In this document: in pieces, positions 22,047-34,336 of the stretch
Numbering within the stretch: position 1 is the first letter of the stretch
Layout of the letters: every line of letters starts with the position of its first letter
Assembly (NCBI GenBank): GCA_025267735.1
Contig: CM046294.1
Coordinates: 1,212,001 to 1,276,000, forward strand
Origin: Mactra quadrangularis
Lineage: Eukaryota; Mollusca; Bivalvia; Venerida; Mactridae
Reading direction: 5' to 3'
Length of the DNA stretch: 64,000 bases
The notes under the pieces: generated by a model
Database searches by the model: none
What the model was told of the DNA's origin: nothing
What the model saw: only the letters and a program-made list of their open reading frames with translations
Position numbers and translations under genes: made by a program

Positions 22047-23030
22047 CAAAAGTAATAATAATAATAAAGACTTTATTTATAGAGGCAACACAGTTAGGCA
22101 AAGCCTAATCTTCCCTGTGAGCCTCTTAACAACAGTATTTACATAATATACAACAAGCAAGGTAAAACAATTGAAAAGAGATTTACATATTTAACGCTTA
22201 ACCGCTCAATCCCGCATTTTTACGTGTCTAGACTCCCCCCCTCCAAAATGGCCGCCACAGCCTTGAAAATGGCGTTTTTTAACTGGATTAAGCGAATTTC
22301 ACTAAAGGATAATTGTCCTAAAAAGATGAGCTCGTTTTCTTACGCCTCCCCATCAATTGATGTCTCAGGGGGGTTCCGAAGGGGGATGTGCCCCCCTTTG
22401 TTGCTGGGGTTTGAAGGGGGCGCAGCGCCCCTCATCGCCAGAAAAAAATCGGGGTCATTGAGTGCAGAGAAATGGTGCCAAATGCTGATAAGCAAACATG
22501 TTTTCAGTATCTGAATAGACCTGGCACTTTAGACCTCAATTTCGGAAAGTATTACTGTTTGAAGTGCAAAGGTGGGGTGGAAAAAGAGCGAAAATTGCAT
22601 TATTTGCCGTTTTTGCTCCGCCCCAGCATTGCCATGGTAACGGGGATCAGGACTCAACTTGGTTTTTCTGAAAGACATTTACCCAGGGCATAACTTGGCC
22701 AAGTTGCATAACTGTGTGATAATTAGTAATGAAATTAGAGCATCTTGAAATAGCCCTAGCGCATAATGGTGAAAAAATGGCTACTTTTCACACATGTCGC
22801 AACCAGTAAAGGGTTAAAACAAATACAATATATACAATAAAAGAAGTAATAATGATTTATGATGATTTGTATTCCACCACTCATATATCTCTGTTTGAAC
22901 GAATTCAAAGTTTTTGCTGTTTGTATATCTTTTGGTAAGGCATTCCATAATTTTAGGCCTGAGTTAAATTTAAAGATTTTTTGTAAATTCCAGTCTAGGT
23001 ATAGGTACATGAAGTAGTACTTGCACAATT
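22047..23030 (-). pseudogene. LINE 3' remnant, interrupted
   Basis: On the minus strand a short open stretch (about 22847-23028) encodes NSGLKLWNALPKDI followed by LNSFKQRY. This is the LWN-x-LP ... FK motif at the C-terminus of many non-LTR retrotransposon ORF2 proteins (CR1/Jockey/RTE-like groups). Its 3' end, a TTTATTATTATT-type tail, lies at about 22047-22075. The two parts are separated by the piggyBac-like insertion at 22202-22813. RT and endonuclease are absent, so this is a 5'-truncated dead copy. The coding end is duplicated, with the frame lost, at 23590-23790. Confidence 0.65.
22202..22813. mobile_element. piggyBac-like non-autonomous element
   Basis: A 612-bp block, much more GC-rich than its surroundings, starts CCGCTC and ends AAAGGG. 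It is flanked by TTAA on both sides (22198-22201 and 22814-22817), the piggyBac target site. The terminal inverted repeats are imperfect (CCGCTCAATCCCGCA versus CCCTTTACTGGTTGCG). The inside holds short C/G-rich palindromes (GGGGGCGCAGCGCCCC). Plus-strand frames of 70-96 codons inside show no transposase similarity. Confidence 0.55.
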
Positions 23031-24070
23031 CTGTTTTTAGGTTAAACCAATTCCCGTATAACCATGAAAATTAAAGTTTTGGTAATGGAGGACTTAATTT
23101 GCATATTATGCAAATTGCTCCAAGGCGTCTGGGAATCATCTAACAGATTCTTAATAAGCACTGTTCAATAAAATAAAGACTGTGCAAAGAAAACCTACTT
23201 GGAACCCAATCGCAAGCTTCATCTTAAATATGCCATTTAAGTAAAATTAAAAGACACCTATGATCAAAATGTTGGGATAAACAAAAAAACATTCTAAAGT
23301 GAGACATCACAAACAAAACTTAAAGAAACAAGTAAATCTGTGAGCTAATGCTCACTAGTGATACCCCCGCAAAAATCTAAAAATATGCGACAAACAGGAA
23401 GTAGATGAGCAAGGAGCATGAAATCGCTTTACACCACATGGGACTATGGGATGAAGCAATATGCAAAGTATTAGGCTGCTGCATGTTATAGTTGCTGAGA
23501 AAACTGTGACGGAAATTTTGTGACGGACGGACGCACGCACGGACAAGGGTAAAACAGTATACCCCCCTCTTCTTCGAAGCGGGGGTATAATAATGATTTA
23601 TGATGATTTTGTATTCCACCACACATTATATCTCTGTTTGAACGAATTCAAAGTTTTAGCTGTTTGTACCTCTTTTGGTGAGGCATTCCATAATTTTAGG
23701 CCCAAGTAATTTAAAGATTTTTTGTAAATTCCAGTCTAGGTATAGGTACATGAGGTAGTACTTGCACAATTCCTGTTTTTAGATTAAACCAATTCCCATA
23801 TAACCATGAAAATTACAGTTTTGGTAATGGAGGACTTAATTTGCATATTATGCAAATTGCTCCAAGGTGTCAGGGAATCATCTAACAGATTCTTAATAAG
23901 CACTGTTCAATAAAAAAAAAACTGTGCAAAGAAAACCTACTTGGAACCCAATCGCAAGCTTCATCTTAAATATCCCATTTAAGTAAAATTAAAAGACACC
24001 TATGATCAAAATGTTGGGATAAACAAAAAAAACATTCTAAAGTGAGACATCACAAACAAAACTTAAAGAA
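22847..24070. repeat. Tandem duplication (~482 bp x2) with a repeat at the junction
   Basis: 22847-23328 and 23588-24070 are closely similar throughout, including TTTGCATATTATGCAAATTG and GAACCCAATCGCAAGCTTC. Exactly between them lies copy 3 of the microsatellite-bearing repeat. The first copy includes the C-terminal coding end of the LINE remnant. Confidence 0.85.
23328..23589 (+). mobile_element. Microsatellite-bearing short repeat, copy 3
   Basis: Short form of the family described at 841-1152, with a short microsatellite. It forms the join between two 482-bp direct repeats. Confidence 0.85.
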
Positions 24071-24837
24071 ATTAAGTCAAAAGAAAAAGATTAATAGAGC
24101 AAATAATTTCTGATTGGTAACATACTGTCTAAACACTGATAATAAATGGTTAATGTCAAAATGACCACTATAATGTCAGAAGTATTTTACATTGTATTTT
24201 CTTAGCATAGTGATCAATGTCTAGGCATATTGAACAAAATACAAAATAATAAAAACATTCATAATTGACAAAGTGCCATATACTTGCTTTTTTTTCTAAA
24301 ATATAACAGCAGTATTGATGCAAAATTCCCCTCCCTCCGCCCCCCCCCCCCCCCAAAAAATAGCCTGTCTTTGTTAAAGATAGACTCACAATCATTATGA
24401 CTAGTACAGACAAAAATAGCTAACAGCAATGACTTTGTTTAATTATCTTTTATGTTAGGCAGCCGTAGCTATTTCTGCAAGCCAAGCATACGGTGAATAC
24501 TTTTAGCTTCAAACAATTTTCCTTTACTGTACATGTATGCAATGTTATATGGAATTCCTTTCAGTTCCATGGTAACTCTGTATAATTACATGTGATGATT
24601 AGCAAAATGGTATACATCAGTTTTAAAATATGAACCCAGACCAACATATTTCACAGCCATTAAACAAGCTTGTGATAAGAACAGAAAATGGTGCAAGCTA
24701 AATGTAACACATTTAAATAGAGCACATAATTTTGAAACCTAACATTACCCACATCTAGACCAATGGCATTAAAACTCTTATAAGGATAACAATTAAAGTA
24801 CAGCATTATAAATACAAGAGAAATTCTTGGTTTAACT

Positions 24838-25043
24838 TATTTATTTTAGCGGAAACAAGTTCCTACAACCTAGAATAATCACTTTCAAGTCCTCTTCTTA
24901 ATACTCCAGTACTGAGCTAGTTAGATAAAGTAATCTTGCTCAAAGAAACCAGGGGGTAATTTTAGATGGGATTCAAACCAACGCGGAGCTTGCAATCTAA
25001 TGGTTACCAGTTAAATGTCGTAACCGCTTGGCCACTGTCCTAT
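24838..25043 (-). mobile_element. tRNA(Ser/Leu)-like SINE
   Basis: On the minus strand the head GTGGCCAAGCGGTTACGAC and B-box-like GGTTTGAATCCC are followed by a body shared with 63131-63345 (TTGAGCAAG...CTAG.TCAGTAC, then a CTAAAATAAATTA-like tail). The A-box form with GGCCAAG.GGTTA recalls class II tRNAs. Confidence 0.7.
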
Positions 25044-26909
25044 TCTAAGTTAGCTTAAGAAAATACTTGCCTGTAAGGTACCAGGATATCTATTTTCTGG
25101 TAGACTCAAACTCCGGCTTCTCACTTTATGTTGAGGGATTTTTTTCCCTTTCATAAATCCCAGTGCTCCAAGTAAATCCATATTTTTTAATGTGTCAGCA
25201 TTTCAAGAATCACAGCATTTCCAAAATAAATTCACATATTTTTTATGAAGAAAAACCAATTAATTTTCACACTTTCACTAATTTTACGACACCAACATTA
25301 TTAATGCCATAATTCATAAGAGTTATTCACACAACAAATTGCAAATACATGTAGTTATATTCAAAATCATAATTCTTAACTAAAAGCAGTTAAAATAGTG
25401 AAAATAACACATTTCGGCATTTCCTATAAGTAACAAATTTTTACTTCATGGCAAAGTTCTCCAAAGCATTACTAATTACAATAACATCGCAGCCATGCAA
25501 AAAGATAATACCACCACATAAAGGCCTTAAGTCATGATGAGATTGAGTCCTCTATAAGATAATCAAGCTGTATTGTCTAAATCAGAAATATTTTCCAATT
25601 TGCAGAATTCTGTCCCAATACTGTCCTCACCACAGACGAGCTTTAATACGCATAGTTACGAATAGTCAATAGCTTATTTAGATCATGACAAAATTCGTTG
25701 CAGTACCAAAGTGTATTGTTTTAATAATTAAATAGTCCTATTTTCCTGCAAATAGTTTATATATAGAGATAATTTTTATAAAGTTTGTAAGTTAACCCAG
25801 TAAAACAGCCTGAAATCAACTTTCTTATCGATAAAAGTCTACAGATGAATTTGTGTGACTGATTATAATAGTCAAGGCATTGCAGTTGTTGATAGGACAA
25901 AATGTTTTACATTAAGCTACAAAAACTATTGTCAAGTCGATCAGCTCAAAACGAGGCCCACTTTTTATATTCTTAGTCTCAAGAGAATTTTCTAGAAAAA
26001 ATGAATACGGTTGGTCGAATAAAAGTTTAAAAAAAGATAAAAGATGTCAATTACAATCGACTTTTAAACCCATTTTGTACAAATTCTGAGTGAAATTGAT
26101 ATTTATCTTAGAAATTCACTGACATTTTTTCAAACTGAGTGATAATTGACACATTGAGCTTATTTGTACTGGGATGGGTTTGGGTTTTTTTTTTGGTTTT
26201 TTTGGGGAGCAAAAATAAGTACGATGGGTAAAAAAAATAAAATAATCAAGATTTTGTTCAACTTCTGAAAATTAGGGTCGGGATTTTTGGAAGACGAAAA
26301 CTACAGACTGAGCCAGTCACGAGAGCTAAGTTCAATATTTACCATTCTAAACACAGAAAGACTTTTTTATGTCCTCCATCTTTCTGATAATCTGATGTAA
26401 CTTAAAGTAAGTTAAGTACATAATAAAAAAAAATATAGATCCAAACTTGGAATCTCAATTTATGAGTTACCAGGGAGACAGAAAACAAAACAAAAACATT
26501 ATCTAGGACAATGAAGAGATTGTATTGTATAATATGGAGGCGCTAACTTTGTAATTACCATTAATCTAAGGATTTATGAGACTAATTCCAGGGAATATCC
26601 CAAGTTTATTGATCACCTAGGAATTTTCCTCTATAATTCAACTTCTAAGATAACATTAGCTAAAACAACATTTAACCAACCAAAAAAAAAAACCAACAAC
26701 AGCAGAATTTCAACAACTTTTCAATTTGCTTTCAGTAGCTCGGAAATTGAAATTACTTGAAGAGATAAGGGGAGACAGATGAGGAGAAATGAAGAGAGTT
26801 GATTCTGTAGGATGCAAGGGAAAAGTTAATTGTAAAATTTTGCAATGATTATTATAACAGTCTGTAACTTTTTGACTCAGACTGGCACAATATTGTGCCT
26901 ACCTGAGCT

Positions 26910-27132
26910 GCTTTTCACAAAAACTCTTACAAAAAAGTCAGTTTCATATAATTAGCAATTCAAAGTCAGCCAAATAATAAGTGCAACTATGAGTATGACA
27001 TGATATTCAAAAGGTATACACAATTCTACACAATTTGTATAATATTTAGAATTGATAAGCTAAAAAATGAGCTTATTTTTAATGTTCCTTGCTTTTGATT
27101 AACAAAGATTTTTTGAGAGAATTTTGTGAGAA
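26910..27132. mobile_element. MITE, second copy of the 51871 family
   Basis: The ends GCTTTTCACAAAAACTCTTA and AGAATTTTGTGAGAA and the internal AATTTGTATAATATTTAGAATTG block match 51871-52109 in inverted orientation. Confidence 0.7.
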
Positions 27133-27350
27133 TACACCACAGTACAGTTACAATCTTAACCCACTTGCAGGAAGCCTCAGGGACTAGTGAAAATTGATTT
27201 GTGGCTTGTGAAAACTAACTTATTTCGTAACTAGGGTTTTCCGCAAGACTGTAGTAACTTGCTCTTTAACGCAATGCACTTACTACAGTATTGCGGACAA
27301 CCCTTTATAAAGTCAGGCTAGTTAATAATTTTGCCCATTACTGTAAAACA

Positions 27351-27628
27351 ACAAGTAAATCTGTGAGCTAATGCTCACTAGTGATACCCCCGCAAAAATC
27401 TAAAAATATGCGACAAACAGATAGTAGATGAGCAAGGAGCATGAAATCGCTTTACACCACATGGGACTATGGTATGAAGCAATATGCAAAGTATTAGGCT
27501 GCTGCATGTTATAGTTGCTGAGAAAACTGTGACGGAAATTTTGTAACGGACGGACGGACACACGCACGCACGCACGCACGGACAAGGGTAAAACAGTATA
27601 CCCCCCTCTTCTTCGAAGCAGGGGTATA
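27351..27628 (+). mobile_element. Microsatellite-bearing short repeat, copy 4
   Basis: Short form, with one change in the terminal G-run (GCAGGGGTATA). Only 234 bases separate it from copy 5. Confidence 0.85.
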
Positions 27629-27737
27629 ATAAAGCAGGCTTTGGGGTAGAAAATTTAAGGCAATGACTGGTAATGTTTCAAACTTCATTCTTCTTCTAGT
27701 TAAGACATATATATATTTCAATCCTGACCCTTATAAT

Positions 27738-27862
27738 AGTTCTGGTGGCAAGGACATAAGTAAATGAAACTGGTTGGAAATGACAGGAGAGAGTAGAAAA
27801 AAGTTCTGATGGCAAGGACATAAGTAAATGAAACTGGTTGGAATAACAGGAAAGAGTAGAAA
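27738..27862. repeat. Tandem duplication, ~63 bp x2
   Basis: Two near-identical units containing GGCAAGGACATAAGTAAATG sit between copies 4 and 5 of the microsatellite-bearing repeat. Confidence 0.85.
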
Positions 27863-28135
27863 ACAAGTAAATCTGTGAGCTAATGCTCACTAGTGATACC
27901 CCCGCAAAAATCTAAAAATATGCGACAAACATGAAGTAGATGAGCAAGGAGCATGAAATCGCTTTACACCACATGGGACTATGGGATGAAGCAATATGCA
28001 AAGTATTAGGCTGCTGCATGTTATAGTTGCTGAGAAAACTGCGACGGAAATTTTGTAACGGACGGACGCACGCACACACGCATGCACGGACAAGGGTAAA
28101 ACAGTATACCCCCCTCTTCTTCGAAGCGGGGGTAT
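27863..28135 (+). mobile_element. Microsatellite-bearing short repeat, copy 5
   Basis: Short form, joined directly to the end of the 63-bp tandem duplication. The ends are intact. Confidence 0.85.
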
Positions 28136-29222
28136 AAAAAGTGTGGACAGTATGTGAAGAATAAGATAGAAACAATTATAGCAGTCAGTCCAAAAGTTAG
28201 TCTACATCATTCATTAAAAGTTATATCATTTAAATGTTATTTATATGTCTTTAGACTAGCTGTATGCCGATACATCAAAATGTTTTAATGAAACTGGTAG
28301 ATAAAATGCAACATAACAGGGTCAAGTTTATAGATCTGCAAAAAATATGTTTACTCCATTTATACAGAATTCAAAAGAAATCCACACAAACCATGAATCT
28401 TTTAAATGGTTATTAAACTGTTTGTCCACAAAACTATATTTAAAATTGAATCACACTTAATTTTAAATAAGTTATTCCTTGCAGTTTCTATTCACAAAAC
28501 TAGAGTAAAATCCAATCAGTTTTTAAATAGTTGTTCCTTGCAATTTTTCCAGTAGCATATAATCCAAACTCTACCTTTTTGTTAAAAAAAAACTTGAACC
28601 AATTTGTAAATAGAATTTTTTGGCTATTTGATTAAAATCAATCTTCAGAAAAAAATGTATACAACAAAAAAGGCGTATATTTTGTATACAAGTTAACTGT
28701 AGCTATAATTCATTCAATGATCTATTTAAAATCAATTGAATATTCATAAACAGAACCAATTTATCTATTGAATAATAATTTATTCTAAGTTGTAACAAGG
28801 TTATCTCCCCTGTTCAATTAGTAAAGTTGAATTCAGAAACAAATTGACCTTTATGTCATTGTTTCCATTATCAAATTAGCTGATTTTTAAACAAAGTAAT
28901 ATACAAAGTCATTTATTTGGGTCAGAGTAAACCCATTTTGTAACAGTTAATATTTAATATATTGAGTATACAATGACTTTGTTGTTTCAAAAAAATACTT
29001 CAAAGTGATTTTTATCAAAAATGAGTAAAATAAAAAAGATAATATGAACATCAATAACTTGAAAACAATTAAAGACTATTCCAATGAAGTACTTGGTGAA
29101 AGATCTGCTTTGTCATTCTAATTTGTCATGAAGAGTTTGAATTATAAAATAGGTCAAATGAAATAATTTACATACTATGTACATGATAATTGATAGCCAA
29201 TTAATAGCTTTAGTTAATTGCA

Positions 29223-29491
29223 TGTATTGTGCATAAAGTTTGACCCCGATCTGACCTTTCACATTTGCATCTATAATAATTATCTTACACATATCCCAAC
29301 GAAAATCAGTACCACCCCTATTCCACAATTTGGCAGCGATCGTAAAATTATAGAAGTATGTATATGTGTTAAATTTCAACACATAATCTTCACGGCCATG
29401 GTAAAATCGAGCATTAATACTACATTTGTATTCAATGTAATGAATATTCTTGCATAAAGTAAGGTCGGGGTCAAACTTTACGCACAATACA
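29223..29491. mobile_element. MITE with ~28-bp inverted repeats
   Basis: The ends TGTATTGTGCATAAAGTTTG and its complement (…CAAACTTTACGCACAATACA) enclose 269 bp. No target-site duplication is clear. The 124-codon minus-strand frame across it is a chance frame of the repeat. Confidence 0.7.
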
Positions 29492-30114
29492 TCATACTTC
29501 TAAAGTTCTTTACTTTTAATCAAGTTCATTTCTAGACATGAGTAAAATGTGTACATTACTTGCTCAATCTACTGCATTTTATGCAAACCACTTGTGCAAT
29601 ACTCTGGAAGGCTCAGCAGAAGATTGGTAACATATAGTCCTTGAAAAAAACGGGCTTTCTTTTCAAGACATGTATTTTAATTGTAACTATTCCACAGGCA
29701 CTCATGGAAGCCAGACATACTATAGCTTGTTGCCAATCTAGTTTTAAACATCGTTTTGAGCCCTGAAGCCGGAAGAATTGCCTTTTTTAATCAATGAAGT
29801 AATTATTATAATTTTAATTATTAATAAGTTTAATATACATTAATCATTCTGCACTTAATTTATTCATAGCCCATTTTTTAAATGGAATAAAGGTGCTTAT
29901 AAAAATGATTACCTAAGTACCTACCGGTAGTATTCAACTCCAGTAAGCATTTGACACAAACTTTTAACAGTTTTAATTAGAACCATATCTTAACGAATGT
30001 CAATTATTGTTAATTATTTAGATAATTAGTTATTGTTTGAATGAGAAATAAAGTACAAAAATGTATCTAACTTTTTTTTATCAAGTTAAATCAATCATTT
30101 GTACGCTGCATTTC

Positions 30115-30401
30115 GCGGGCCTAATGCAAAACTGTGGTAATTCAAAATAAAAAAAAAGTAACGACCATTTTGTACTTAAAGCCCGCAGTTTTAAGGAAGT
30201 AGTAAAACTAATGAATATTGGTTTACAAAACTTAATACACTTTTTTGGTATATTTTTCACAAACATGTTTTTAAACAATTGATGTCAGTGAACTTTGTAT
30301 TTGTTAGCTTTAAGTACAATATCTTGGGGGCTTAGAGCAAAACGGACGTAACTCACTCTTTTTGTAACTTGAGTTATGACCATTTTGCGCTAAACCCACA
30401 A
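30115..30401. repeat. Pair of small palindromes of one family
   Basis: 30115-30187 and 30328-30401 are each imperfect hairpins with arms of the type GCGGGC..TAATGCAAAA and GCTTAGAGCAAAACGG mirrored by CCATTTTG.(G/C)CTAAA.CCC. They resemble each other and are likely degenerate miniature foldback units. Confidence 0.5.
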
Positions 30402-33400
30402 TTTATAGATATAATAATGATATAACTTGCTCACACTGACCAGAAATTTAGACCATACATTTTCAATTATAGATGTTAACCAGAACTTAAAATAAAACAT
30501 TTTTCCATTTCCGCTTAACATTAAGGTACTTACATGATACAAATTATTGCTAAAAATAAAAAAATTGAAAATTAATCCAATTGTTATTCTCTGTATCATA
30601 TACTAAACCATTTATATGTATATTCCAAGCACTTTTAAACAATTCACAATAAACAATAACGAGGAAAATAATTAATTATATAAAACCATGAATCAGGAAA
30701 AAATCACTGTAAAATTATTTTTCAGTCATAAATTTATCATTTTATAATGATTTATAATAGAGTCCCTAGTTATATCTATCTTAATTTGTATAATTTATAA
30801 AAACATATTCCGCTATTTCTTCCGTTATCATCCAACATTTTCACATCACTAATATCAGTTTATTTACATAGCAAATAATATAAAACACCTTAAAAAATTC
30901 TTATGTTCAAAAATCAACAAAACAATTTTTTTCAAACTTTTAAATTTTTTCATCTCTAAGGTTAGCAATGCAACTAAATGAACCTTTTTGTCCCATAGTC
31001 AAAATATGAGTTCATGCCGATATTATGTTTATTAACAGTCCATATCGACCCTATATATTACTATTGGCAACTCCACTTTAAATCCAAATGAGTTTGTTTT
31101 GGCCTTTTATTTTAAGAAAACGAGCGGTTTTAATGGGCACTTTACAGATAAAGATATGTTTTAATAGCAAAATAAAACAGATAAACGTTTTTGAAGATAC
31201 AATACTAAATAGACCCCATTAAACACTTTCCATACATAAAGTCTCACAAGTGAAAAACACCTTTATTTACTGTTCAAACCAAATTCAAACATAGCCTATT
31301 TCAATTCATCCCTTTTGTAATGGAAAAAAGCATATTTTTTACGACTTTGAATATAATATATACTCAAAAAGCTTAATAATATGTTTTTTTTCAGGGTCTT
31401 AATATTGTTGAGCAAGTTCTTGATTCTTTCACTGAGACCCAAACAAGGACATTTCATATTTACTGAATAAATCCTGATTTATGTACATGTTAAAAAAAAA
31501 AAATTTAATAAAATGTAATAGCGAAATATTTTTTTATCAAAATTTATAAAACATCAGTCTGTATATTATATTCCTGGCTTACAATAAGTCCATTCTGCTG
31601 TCAGATCAATGTTTACTTTCTGCATAAAACAAACACAGCTATGTTCCAAAAATGAATACTGTTCACTATATATGTAAACACTCACTGAATGAATGTAGTT
31701 ATTTAAATCCACAAGAAAAATCTATTGCAAACATGCCATATTGATACACTGATCTAAATGCATTCATATCGTAACATTTACTGCTTTAACGGTAAAAAAA
31801 ATTATGCATACAAAAAAGATTGTATATAAAGACCTTCCGAGACTGAAAGCAAATCCTGTTTTTCAGTCCACTTCACTTATAGAATAGTTGACTAAGCCAA
31901 GAATAGGCGTCTGCCTTACATGAGGTTAATGCCAGAAAACGAATAAAAACAGCTTAATATTCATATTTCTACCTCATCGATAATAAACAACCACGTAACT
32001 AAATATATATCTCCGACCTTGGGGCAACATCCTTAACAGTCTCTTTTAATCACAGTAGGTATTCTAAACATCGTATCGGCTATAGAACTGTATCAGTAAT
32101 CTAATATACGATAAGCTTCCAAAATAGTAAAATCAGATTTATGTAATACCTTAAGTTATTCACATTGAGTTCAAATATTCCAACTTAGATAAGTATTCAA
32201 GTCTAATTCCGTCCAAAAAATAAAATCCCAACGATCGACCTTGTTAGGTGACAGAAAATTTAAAGAGGCCTTGTTTAAGACTCTAGAGTACTCTCTGCTT
32301 AGTACGAAAGATGCTATCAATTAAAGTAATACTTAAAATTTTAACGAAGATTTTATTTTTTTCACTTAAAAAATGAAATAATTTAAAGCAGAAACTATAT
32401 GAGACCAATCTATCAAAATAATGAGGTAGCATTAAGGGGTGTAACCATTTGTTTAAGGTCAAGGTAAAAAAATCTGCGGGTTCAAAGAAGTTTTAGACTT
32501 AATATTGACAGACCAGTGAAAAAAATATAGACTTACTACAGTGTTAATAATTTCAGAGAAGGAGGATGACCACATGTATACATGTAGTTGTGCACTTACA
32601 CATCAAAATAGCAATTACAGTTACTTTCAGAGTTTTAAACAATTATATTTTCATTACTTGTAAATGGAAACAATTAAACAATTTTAAATTTCAATGTTTC
32701 AAACATAATTCAAATTTTCAAAATTAATTTTCATTAATTTTATGTATGAAAATTTAAATTTACCTATTTCATCCCCCCCAAAAAATAATTCATATAATTT
32801 TTTTTCAAAACATGTGAACATTTAAGAAGTTTACTACTCAAAATCAAACTCAAACTTTCAATAGAAAAAAAAACCTTTGACAAGACAATGAGTAAAGATT
32901 AATACTCGCCAAGAATGGTACTGAGAATCATAATTCTATTTTATAATAGCCTATTGAAAATAACAGTCACAGCAGGATTCCCTCAATAATGCCCAAATTA
33001 GGAAATACTGTCCAAATTTTGTATCATAAATAAAACTTCAAGGATCTTAGTAGAGATGGTAGCTTAATTGTCAACAACTACAATGGTAGACACTTTTAAA
33101 AGATTATTCAAGGTTCTAGTTCACAGAATTTGTCAAGATTTTTTAATATTTTCAAAATAACATTCAGTGTCTGTAATCGTGACAAAAATTAAGTCTTAAT
33201 ATTTTAGAACAATCTGACTTATAGATTGCTAGAAGTATACAATGAAAGTTACACAAAATGCAGTAAAATTGTCCATACCGGGACATACGGGGTAGATTTT
33301 TACTACATGAAACACAATCATTTGTACTTGTATGTCAATTTGCACTAAAATTGTCATTATCAAATCACTAATTTTCTGCTTAAAAATATTTCCCAACAAT

Positions 33401-33496
33401 TTTCAGAAAAAGTTGATATTTATGTTGAAATCTGTGAATGAGTATCTTTAACATTGAAGCTTTAAAGAAGAATGAAATTTTAAAAACTTTAATTAA

Positions 33497-33666
33497 GAAA
33501 TAACTTACAGTTGTCTATATTTTGTTGTCTAATAAAATATAGGCGCGAGTTGTGATGCGCGTATGATTAAATCACGAGTGCTTTAGCACGAGTGATTTAA
33601 TAAGCGCATCAAACGAGTGCCTAAGTTTTATTAGACAACAAAATATAGACAACTGTAAGTTATTTC
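33497..33666. mobile_element. Near-perfect 170-bp foldback element
   Basis: GAAATAACTTACAGTTGTCT at the left is exactly mirrored at 33647-33666. Pairing continues inward through TTTTGTTGTCTAATAAAA and AAATCACGAGTGCT/AGCACGAGTGATTT, leaving almost no loop. No open frame. Confidence 0.85.
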
Positions 33667-33667
33667 G

Positions 33668-34029
33668 ATTCTAACATCATAAAATACATCCGTAGAAAAG
33701 ATATATTTATAGAACTATTTTTAACTGTCAGAAACGTCATGCTGTTGAAATCCACCCCAGTGCAAAGGCCGAAAATAGCATTTATTTACACAATTGTCAC
33801 GGATAGGTGTTTCTTATTCCGAACAAAAAATATTAAAATCTTAATCATAGAATAGAAACCAAATTGTAAAAGTCAACCCTTATAAACTCGGGCGCCATTT
33901 TCGGCTTTGCGCATTTAACGTGGGGAGTAAAATTTCAACAGCCGTCACGAGCTATATTTTGTTGAATAATAAAGCATAGATGACGTCACATTAAATAAAG
34001 AGTGAAAACGCACGTGCCTATGTTAGAAT
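33668..34029. mobile_element. Second foldback element, abutting the first
   Basis: The ends ATTCTAACAT / ATGTTAGAAT, together with inner arms (TGCTGTTGAAAT, GCCGAAAATAGC mirrored by GCCATTTTCGGC, ATTTCAACAGC), show a decayed inverted repeat of about 360 bp. It starts one base after the first hairpin ends. Confidence 0.6.
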
Positions 34030-34109
34030 TAATAGTAGTAGATAGTTAAATACTTTTAATTCTTGACAACTGAACATGACCATTATGGAACAATCTCTAA
34101 TATTGTACG

Positions 34110-34336
34110 TTTTTCTTTAACTGTCAAAGCTTTAATAAGCTCAAGGTGACTGAATGCATTATTTTTATACTGGCGGCCTAATTAATATTAAAAATATCTT
34201 AACTAAAACATATCATATGGCATAAGCAGCTTTACTCAATCATAATACACACTTTTGGAAACTCATGGATGTATTACAACAATAATTTTAACAAACGCAT
34301 TCACTGTGAAATTATTCATGTTTTGACAGTTGAAAA
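34110..34336. mobile_element. MITE with TTTTGACAGTTGA ends
   Basis: The left end TCTTTAACTGTCAAAGC and right end TGTTTTGACAGTTGAAAAC are inverted, and the inner parts GACTGAATGC / GCATTCACTG pair as well. A shorter copy lies at 38112-38239 and a single arm at about 5260-5310. Confidence 0.65.

Noticed and set aside
22224..22693. Plus-strand frames of 96 and 73 codons
   Set aside because: Lie within the piggyBac-like block; overlapping frames with no transposase motif.
27378..28175. Recurring 60-87 codon minus-strand frames of similar sequence (also at 919, 8542 and 23355)
   Set aside because: All lie inside copies of the microsatellite-bearing repeat; the similarity is that of the repeat.
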